Shown in pieces: positions 59,037 to 64,000 of a DNA stretch of 64,000 bases. This stretch comes from Pyxidicoccus parkwaysis (GTDB lineage Bacteria > Myxococcota > Myxococcia > Myxococcales > Myxococcaceae): assembly GCF_017301735.1 (NCBI RefSeq), contig NZ_CP071090.1, forward strand, positions 10,034,001 to 10,098,000. Direction: 5' to 3'. The notes under the pieces are model-generated. The model searched no databases. It was not told the DNA's origin and saw nothing but the letters and a program-made list of their open reading frames with translations. Both the position numbers and the translations under genes were made by a program. Position 1 is the first letter of the stretch; every line of letters starts with the position of its first letter.

Positions 59037-59087
59037 GCCGCATGCGCCACCCGGCGGCCCCCATCTTCTCCCCATCAGGAGGAGCAC

Positions 59088-59264
59088 ATGGACTTCAAGG
59101 GGTTCGCCTGGGTGGCGTTCGTGCTGTTGCTCGTCTGGGTCTTCGCGGGACTCATCTTCAAGGTGGCCGGAGGCGCCATCCACCTGTTGCTGCTGGCGGC
59201 GGTCATCTTCGGCATCGTCAGCCTCGTCCAGCGAGCGAGGGGCACGCGAAGAACGCACGCCTGA
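59088..59264 (+). CDS. Small membrane protein, DUF5670 / lmo0937 type
   Basis: A 58-residue protein with two membrane segments (WVAFVLLLVWVFAGLIFKV, then AIHLLLLAAVIFGIVSLV) and a basic tail [10 protein letters not shown]. Size and layout match the DUF5670/lmo0937 family, small envelope-stress-linked proteins. An ideal ribosome-binding site, AGGAGGAG, precedes the ATG. It follows the HtrA-like gene by 51 bp in the same direction, and the NmrA-like gene converges 5 bp later. Very short but well supported. Confidence 0.8.
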   Translation: MDFKGFAWVAFVLLLVWVFAGLIFKVAGGAIHLLLLAAVIFGIVSLVQRARGTRRTHA

Positions 59265-59269
59265 CGGGC

Positions 59270-60124
59270 CTACCGGAATGCGGCGGCGTGCCTGCGCGCC
59301 CAGTCCTCGAACGTCCCCGGCTCGCGGCCCAGCACCTTGCGCACGGTGTCCGTCACCACGGCCGTCTGGCCCGCCTTCATGTTCGCCAGCAGGTCCATCA
59401 GCGCGTCCACGTAGACGGGAGGAATGCCGCTGCCCGCCATGGCCTGCTTCGCGGCCTCGGGCGGCACGTCCACGAACTTCACCTCGCGCCCCAGGGCCTT
59501 CGTCAGCACCGCGGCCTGCTCCGCGCCGGACAGGGCCTGGGGTCCGGTCAGCGTGTACGCCTTGCCCTCATGGCCCGGCTCGGTGAGCGCCTTCACCGCC
59601 ACCGCGCCGATGTCCGCCGGGTCGATGACGGACGTCTTCCCGTCACCCGTGGGCTGGTAGAAGGCGCCCTGTCCCTTGATGCTGTCGACGTTGTTGAACA
59701 TGTTGCTCATGAAGTTGACGGGCCGGAGGAACGTCCACGCCAGGCCGGACGCCTCCAGCTTCTTCTCCACGGGACGATGCCAGCGGCCGAAGGCGAGCGT
59801 CTCCTCCTGGGCGCCGAGCACCGACAGCTTCACCACGTGCTTCACGCCGGCCTTCTTCGCGGCGTCGACAGCCTTCGCCTCCAGCACCTGCCCGTCCACG
59901 CCGGCCCCGACGAGGAACAACTTCTCCACACCCTGCATCGCGCGCTCCAGCGACGCGGCATCTCCGAGGTCGCCCTTCACGAGCTCCGCCTTGCCCTCGA
60001 ACTCGCGAGCCTTGGCCGGGTCCCTCACCAGGAGGCGGGGCCGGACGCCCTTCGCGATGAGCTGCCGCGTGACTTCGCCGCCGATGGTGCCCGTCGCTCC
60101 GGTCACCAGAATCGTGCCTGCCAT
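59270..60124 (-). CDS. NmrA-like / atypical SDR NAD(P)-binding protein
   Basis: A 284-residue atypical short-chain dehydrogenase. The NADP-binding motif is ILVTGATGTIGGEVTRQL, with the R/K that selects NADP in RLLVRDPAK. Other parts (VKGDLGDAASLERAMQGVEK, LAWTFLRPVNFMSNM) match the quinone oxidoreductase / NmrA group (QorB-like). It may sense NADP(H) or reduce quinones. The ATG at 60124 follows GAGGAGG. It is in the same direction as the UBP zinc-finger gene, 90 bp downstream of it. Confidence 0.89.
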   Translation of the reverse strand: MAGTILVTGATGTIGGEVTRQLIAKGVRPRLLVRDPAKAREFEGKAELVKGDLGDAASLERAMQGVEKLFLVGAGVDGQVLEAKAVDAAKKAGVKHVVKLSVLGAQEETLAFGRWHRPVEKKLEASGLAWTFLRPVNFMSNMFNNVDSIKGQGAFYQPTGDGKTSVIDPADIGAVAVKALTEPGHEGKAYTLTGPQALSGAEQAAVLTKALGREVKFVDVPPEAAKQAMAGSGIPPVYVDALMDLLANMKAGQTAVVTDTVRKVLGREPGTFEDWARRHAAAFR

Positions 60125-60214
60125 GCCTGCCTCCTCGTGAGAGTGATTGCGCTCACGTGAAGGCAACGCGGCCCCCCGTGGCAATCGCGCCGGGAGCCGG
60201 ATGTCCACCAGTGG

Positions 60215-60505
60215 CTACAGGTGTGCGCCCGCGTTCTCGGGCCGGCTCTCCAGGAAGAGCTCGTCCACGTAGCACCACACCCACTCCTCGCCGGGCTCGA
60301 AGGACTGGATGACGGGGTGCTGCGTCTGGTGGAAGTGCTTCGTCGCGTGCTTGTTCTTGGAGTCGTCACAGCACCCCACGTGGCCGCACGACAGGCAGCG
60401 GCGCAGGTGCACCCAGTCGTCGCCCATCTTCAGGCACTCCTCGCAGCCCTCCGTCCGCGGCGAGGGGTTTCCCGCCATCTCCACGTGGTCGCACGTCTCG
60501 GCCAT
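60215..60505 (-). CDS. UBP-type zinc-finger protein
   Basis: A 96-residue protein consisting of a ubiquitin-carboxyl-terminal-hydrolase-type zinc finger. Metal ligands are in CDHV, GCEECLKMG, RRCLSCGHVGCCDDS, and the His-rich KHATKHFHQTQHP, followed by the conserved WVWCYVDEL. Bacterial members are small stand-alone proteins that probably bind a C-terminal peptide or act in stress responses; bacteria lack ubiquitin. The ATG at 60505 follows GGAGG. The divergent MFS gene starts 170 bp away. Confidence 0.87.
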   Translation of the reverse strand: MAETCDHVEMAGNPSPRTEGCEECLKMGDDWVHLRRCLSCGHVGCCDDSKNKHATKHFHQTQHPVIQSFEPGEEWVWCYVDELFLESRPENAGAHL

Positions 60506-60675
60506 GGTCCACCTCCATGAAGGCAACGGCCTTCTCCACACCGTACGCACGCCCGGAGCGCGCTTCATCCTCGGCACCCGGGCAGGCGGGCGCAGGGCCT
60601 CGCGTACGCTCCGAATCGTGCGGCGCCCGGGCCCCGGGCGTGGCGTGCCGGAGGGCCCGTCTCCACGCTAGAGCC

Positions 60676-62166
60676 ATGCCCCCCGACACCCCGGCTCCCT
60701 CTTCCTCCTCCGTGGCCTATGCGAGCAGGCGCGGCCGGGGCGTGCTGCTCGCCAGCGTGCTCGGCAGCGGCATGGCGTTCCTCGACGGCACGGCCGTCAA
60801 CGTGGCCCTGCCCGCCATCGGCCGCGAGCTGGGCGCGGGCCTGGCCGGCCTCCAGTGGGCGGTGGACGCGTACCTGCTCACGCTCGGCGCGTGGGTGCTC
60901 ACGGGCGGAGCGCTGGGGGACGCATGGGGACAGCGACGTGTCTTCATCGTCGGCCTGCTGGCCTTCGCCGGCATGTCCGTGCTGTGCGGGCTGGCGCCGG
61001 GAGTCTGGACGCTCGCCGTGTTCCGCGCGGCGCAGGGCGTGGGGGCCGCGCTGCTCGTGCCCGCGAGCCTCGCGCTGCTGCGGACCTCGTTTCCCGAAGC
61101 GGACCGCCAGCGCGCCGTGTCCGCATGGGCGGGCCTGTCCGGCGTCACCACGGCGGTGGGACCGCTGCTCGGCGGGTGGCTGGTGGACGCGGCCTCGTGG
61201 CGCTTCGTGTTCCTCCTCAACGTGCCCGTGGGAGCGCTCGCCGTCTGGGTGGCGCTGCGCCATGTGCCGAACGACAAGCCGACGGGAGACGCGCGCAGGT
61301 TGGACATTCCGGGCTCGGTGACGGCGGCGCTCGGATTGGGCGGCGTCATCTACGCGCTCATCGAGGGCCCCGCCCATGGCTGGAATGTGCCCGCCATCCT
61401 CGCGGCCGTGGGCGGCGCGGTGCTGCTCATCGCCTTCGTCTTCGTGGAGGCACGGCAGCGGAACCCCATGCTGCCGCTGTACCTCTTCCGCTCGCAGACC
61501 TTCTCCGGAGCGAACCTCACCACGCTCGCGGTGTACTTCGCGCTGGGCGGCGCCATCTTCCTCGTGGTGCTCGCGCTGCAACAGCAGCTCGGTTACTCGG
61601 CGCTCGCGGCCGGAGGCTCGCTGCTTCCCATAACGCTGCTGATGCTCGTGCTGTCGCCGCTGGTGGGGCGGCTCGCGGGTCGCATCGGCGCGCGGCCGAT
61701 GATGACGGTGGGGCCGGTGCTCGCGGGCGTGGGGCTGGCGCTGCTCACGCGCATGCGGCAGGGCGGAGGCTACGTGGAGACGGTGCTGCCCGGCGTCATC
61801 GTGCTGGGCCTGGGGCTGGCCGTCACGGTGGGCCCGCTCACCGCCGTGGTGCTCGGCGCGGTGGAGGACCGGTACGCGGGCATCGCCTCGGGCGTGAACA
61901 ACGCGGTGGCGCGCATCGCCGGCCTGCTCGCGGTGGCGCTGCTGCCGATGCTGGGCGGGCTGAGCGGCAACACGGGCGAGGACTTCCTCGAGGGCACGCG
62001 GCGCGCGCTCTGGGTGTCCGCGGGGCTGTGCTTCGTGGGTGCCCTGGTCGCGCTGCTCACGATTCCGCGCGAGGCCGGCCGCGCGCGGAAGCAGGGTCCC
62101 ACGCCGTCACATGTGTCACGCGAGCGGCAGCGGCACGGCGCCTCACCACGGGAGCAGCACGCGTAG
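60676..62166 (+). CDS. DHA2-family MFS drug exporter
   Basis: A 496-residue, 14-helix MFS antiporter of the DHA2 type, exporting drugs or other hydrophobic compounds in exchange for protons. Family motifs: FLDGTAVNVALPAIGRELG at helix 1, LGDAWGQRRVFIVGLL (motif A), LRTSFPEADRQRAVSAWAGL and the antiporter motif GPLLGGWLVDAASWRFVF. The last 20 residues (RERQRHGASPREQHA) come from a tandem repeat that runs past the stop codon, so the C terminus may have been extended by repeat insertion. Start ATG 60676; the upstream in-frame sequence is not protein-like. Confidence 0.9.
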   Translation: MPPDTPAPSSSSVAYASRRGRGVLLASVLGSGMAFLDGTAVNVALPAIGRELGAGLAGLQWAVDAYLLTLGAWVLTGGALGDAWGQRRVFIVGLLAFAGMSVLCGLAPGVWTLAVFRAAQGVGAALLVPASLALLRTSFPEADRQRAVSAWAGLSGVTTAVGPLLGGWLVDAASWRFVFLLNVPVGALAVWVALRHVPNDKPTGDARRLDIPGSVTAALGLGGVIYALIEGPAHGWNVPAILAAVGGAVLLIAFVFVEARQRNPMLPLYLFRSQTFSGANLTTLAVYFALGGAIFLVVLALQQQLGYSALAAGGSLLPITLLMLVLSPLVGRLAGRIGARPMMTVGPVLAGVGLALLTRMRQGGGYVETVLPGVIVLGLGLAVTVGPLTAVVLGAVEDRYAGIASGVNNAVARIAGLLAVALLPMLGGLSGNTGEDFLEGTRRALWVSAGLCFVGALVALLTIPREAGRARKQGPTPSHVSRERQRHGASPREQHA

Positions 62167-62275
62167 GCACAGCGGCACGACAGGCGCGAGCGGCAGCGGC
62201 ACGGCGTCTCGCCACGAGAGCAGCATGCGTAGAGGCAGCGGCACGACACGTACCGAATCACCACGGCACGTGCGC
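62119..62275. repeat. 66-bp tandem repeat with GGCAGCGGCACG core
   Basis: Two direct copies of a 66-bp unit (62119-62184 and 62185-62250), both starting CGCGAGCGGCAGCGGCACGG. The second copy ends in a core that continues to 62275 and closely matches the repeat at 24924: GGCAGCGGCACG, then ATTCACC or AATCACC, then CGGCAC. The first copy encodes the end of the MFS gene. The same core occurs three times at 24863-25016. Confidence 0.7.
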
Positions 62276-62387
62276 CAGCAACCGGGACAGCGTCAGACAC
62301 GCGCGAGCCCCGAGCCGCGATGCAGAGCCGCCAGGACCGGGGACCTCCGAGGGCATGACGTCCACGCACCCCGGAGGACTCATTGAT

Positions 62388-62627
62388 TCAGCGACGGCGC
62401 TTGCTGTCGTCGCTGAGCGGGGGCGACTCGCGCGCGGGCGCGGTGCCCTTCTCGGCGCCGTAGCCGCCAATTCCCTTCTGGAGGATGCGGTCCTCGCCCA
62501 CGTCCTCGTCCGTCACGTCACCGCGCTCTTCGCCCTTCTGGTGGCGTGCCTGCCGCTCCAATTCCTCGGCGCTCAGGGTGTCCGTCCGCTCGTCACCCCT
62601 CACGGGGCTGCCCTTGTTCTCGGCCAT
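62388..62627 (-). CDS. Small hydrophilic protein, unknown function
   Basis: A 79-residue, very hydrophilic and probably disordered protein: acidic middle (GEERGDVTDEDVGEDRIL), glycine-rich KGIGGYGAEKG, and an Arg/Lys-rich end (DDSKRRR). No domain recognised. Strong support from the ribosome-binding site GAGGAGGAG before the ATG at 62627. Such small charged proteins are common in stress-responsive regions; nothing in the sequence proves that role. It lies between the MFS repeat and a GNAT gene. Confidence 0.7.
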   Translation of the reverse strand: MAENKGSPVRGDERTDTLSAEELERQARHQKGEERGDVTDEDVGEDRILQKGIGGYGAEKGTAPARESPPLSDDSKRRR

Positions 62628-62760
62628 GCGTCGTCTCCTCCTCTGGCGCCAAAGGTCCGAACCCGTCGCGAGTCGGACAAGGCACCGCCCGGGGCTCCAC
62701 CGGCCGCCCCCTCCGGCAGGAGGCGGCTCGGCCCGGGAATGAGGTGACGCGGGCCCGGGG

Positions 62761-63234
62761 CTACGCCCCGCCGGGCTTCCACTCGAGCGCCATGGGGTTC
62801 GGAGCGAAGCCCAGGCCCTCGTACAGCGGCCGGCCGTCCTCCGAGGCGTGCAGCCACAGCCGCCCCATGCCCGCCTCACGCGCGAAGGCCATGACTTCCG
62901 CCATCAGCGCGCGGGACAGGCCGCGTTTCCGCCATGCGGGCACGGTGTACATGTTGAGGATGTAGCCCTCCAGGCCGCTCAGGTGGTTCGCCGCCGGGGG
63001 CCGCTCGAAGGGGGAGAGCCCGCTACACGCCACCGGCTCGCCTCCGGCGTATGCGAGCCACACGTGGAAGCGCCCCTCGGGCAGCGCCGTCGTCAGGTAG
63101 CGCCGCGTCGCTTCTTCCCACGCCTTGGCGTTGGCTTCCGTCAGCCCGCCGAAGATGACCATCAACTCCCGTCGCAAGCGGACGATGTCCTCGAGGTCGG
63201 ACAGCCCCGCCTTGCGGATGCTCCACGTGCTCAT
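62761..63234 (-). CDS. GNAT N-acetyltransferase
   Basis: A 157-residue GNAT. It starts IRKAGLSDLEDIVRLRRELM, the motif A loop is VPAWRKRGLSRALMAEV, and the C terminus has WLHASEDGRPLYEGLGF. The central GLEGYILNMYT segment is typical of a common bacterial subfamily of unknown substrate. The ATG at 63234 follows GGAGGG. It lies downstream of the redoxin gene, separated by a terminator, so it has its own promoter. Confidence 0.88.
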   Translation of the reverse strand: MSTWSIRKAGLSDLEDIVRLRRELMVIFGGLTEANAKAWEEATRRYLTTALPEGRFHVWLAYAGGEPVACSGLSPFERPPAANHLSGLEGYILNMYTVPAWRKRGLSRALMAEVMAFAREAGMGRLWLHASEDGRPLYEGLGFAPNPMALEWKPGGA

Positions 63235-63260
63235 GGTGTCCCTCCACCGCGAAAAGCAGA

Positions 63261-63291
63261 AGGCCCCCGTCCCGCGCGAGGACGAGGGCCT
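63261..63291 (-). terminator. Intrinsic terminator of the redoxin gene
   Basis: A 12-bp stem AGGCCCCCGTCC/GGACGAGGGCCT (one mismatch) with loop CGCGCGA. On the minus strand it is followed by TCTGCTTTTC, a short T-run. It lies 30 bp past the redoxin stop. Confidence 0.75.
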
Positions 63292-63321
63292 CCAGCATCA
63301 TCCCACGCGGGAAGCCGTAGC

Positions 63322-63906
63322 CTAGCTGCTCTTGTACTTCACCGAGCACCCGTACGAGTTGCTGGTGGCGGTAGGCACCGGCTTGCCGGCGAGCAGCGCG
63401 TCCACCGCCGTCTTCACGTAGTTGGTCTTCTTCTCGTTCTTGCCGCGCGGGTCGTCGTCGATGGCGCCCGCGTAGCGAACGACGCCTTGCTCGTCGATGA
63501 CGAACATGTGCGGCGTCGTCTTCGCGCCGAAGGACTTGCCCACCGTGCCGCTCGCGTCCTGCAGCACCGGGTAGCTGAAGCCCTCCGTCTTCTTCCAGGC
63601 CGCGGACTTCTCCGGCGTGTTGTGCGCCGTGGAGTCCACCGCCAGCCACACCACCTTCTTCGCGTCGAAGCCCTTCAGCGTGTTGGCCATCGTGTCGGCC
63701 GAGTAGTGCCGCTGCACGAAGGGGCACTCGGGGTTGGTCCACTCGAGGACGACAATCTTGCCCTTGTACTGCGCCAGCGAGTGCTCCTTGCCGGACTCGT
63801 CCTTCAGGGTGAAGGTCGGTGCGGGCTTGCCCACCTCGGCGTCAGCGAAGGCGGGGGCACCCAGGAACATCGCGCCGAGCGCGAGAGCGGTGAAGACCTG
63901 CTTCAT
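63322..63906 (-). CDS. Exported redoxin / peroxiredoxin-like protein
   Basis: A 194-residue periplasmic thioredoxin-fold protein. Signal peptide MKQVFTALALGAMFLGAPAFA; then AEVGKPAPTFTLKDESGKEH, the active-site Cys in EWTNPECPFVQRHY, and TPHMFVIDEQGVVRYAGAID, which has the cis-Pro. A second Cys near the C terminus (SYGCSVKY) may resolve the first. It would reduce peroxides or disulfides in the periplasm. The ATG at 63906 follows GAGGAGG. The upstream promoter region lies at the window's right edge and is incomplete. Confidence 0.88.
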   Translation of the reverse strand: MKQVFTALALGAMFLGAPAFADAEVGKPAPTFTLKDESGKEHSLAQYKGKIVVLEWTNPECPFVQRHYSADTMANTLKGFDAKKVVWLAVDSTAHNTPEKSAAWKKTEGFSYPVLQDASGTVGKSFGAKTTPHMFVIDEQGVVRYAGAIDDDPRGKNEKKTNYVKTAVDALLAGKPVPTATSNSYGCSVKYKSS

Positions 63907-64000
63907 GGCGTTCCTCCTCAGACTTGGGACAGCGCGGAACCACGACGACAGCGACACCTCAGGGCCGTGGGAAGCCCACGGCACAGACGACGTTGGAGCC

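Noticed and set aside
1-64000. tRNA or rRNA genes
   Set aside because: No cloverleaf-like or ribosomal RNA segments were seen on reading; not checked with tRNAscan-SE.

Overview
The window is 64 kb of very GC-rich DNA with short spacers, frequent GTG starts and frequent 4-bp stop/start overlaps. It encodes a Hanks-type Ser/Thr kinase, five sensor histidine kinases, several lipoproteins and outer-membrane proteins, and many GNAT acetyltransferases. This is the profile of a Myxococcaceae genome (Myxococcus, Corallococcus or Pyxidicoccus type); the genus is my inference. I see no rRNA, tRNA, IS element, prophage core or CRISPR array.

Layout. 0-8.6 kb: the start of a Ser/Thr kinase, a tetR-hydrolase pair with two matching operator-like sites, a truncated haemoglobin, a receiver-PAS-histidine kinase, a 5'-3' exonuclease, and a DUF4398 lipoprotein followed by an OmpA-type protein. 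8.7-11.9 kb: a soluble histidine kinase translationally coupled to a response regulator whose output domain looks like a PD-(D/E)XK nuclease, plus an acetyltransferase. This is the strongest candidate for an undescribed system. 11.9-21.1 kb: an S9 peptidase, a PAS/GAF histidine kinase, an outer-membrane protein, a DUF1338 enzyme, an SDR without the catalytic Tyr, and a gene-free stretch of about 500 bp. 21.2-27 kb: a collagen-like lipoprotein head-to-head with a phage tail-collar-domain protein, then a subtilase whose 3' end is embedded in a repeat. 27-39.8 kb: mostly housekeeping and regulatory genes (AI-2E family permease, bioA, desaturase, FemAB-like, SUFU-domain protein, hybrid kinase, dipeptide epimerase, LysR/DoxX pair, S41 peptidase).

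39.9-48.8 kb: an atypical LuxR-type regulator, then five tightly coupled genes (MoxR AAA+ ATPase, unknown, VWA-metallopeptidase, unknown coiled-coil, PaaK-like adenylating enzyme), then a DUF4118 sensor kinase. 48.8-55.5 kb: an XRE-cupin regulator divergent from an aldo/keto reductase, then a small biosynthetic-looking locus (radical SAM, asparagine-synthetase-like, GT1 glycosyltransferase, sugar-kinase-fold protein) closed by a PNPOx-fold protein. 55.6-64 kb: a TPR-like lipoprotein, two tandem HtrA-like proteases without signal peptides, a 58-residue membrane protein, an NmrA-like protein, a UBP zinc finger, a DHA2 drug exporter ending in a tandem repeat, and small stress-type and redox proteins.

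Two loci 37 kb apart (24.9 kb and 62.2 kb) carry the same palindromic repeat core, GGCAGCGGCACG. Start codons were chosen by ribosome-binding site and operon overlap, and doubtful ones are flagged. All positions and motifs come from reading the sequence; no database search was run.
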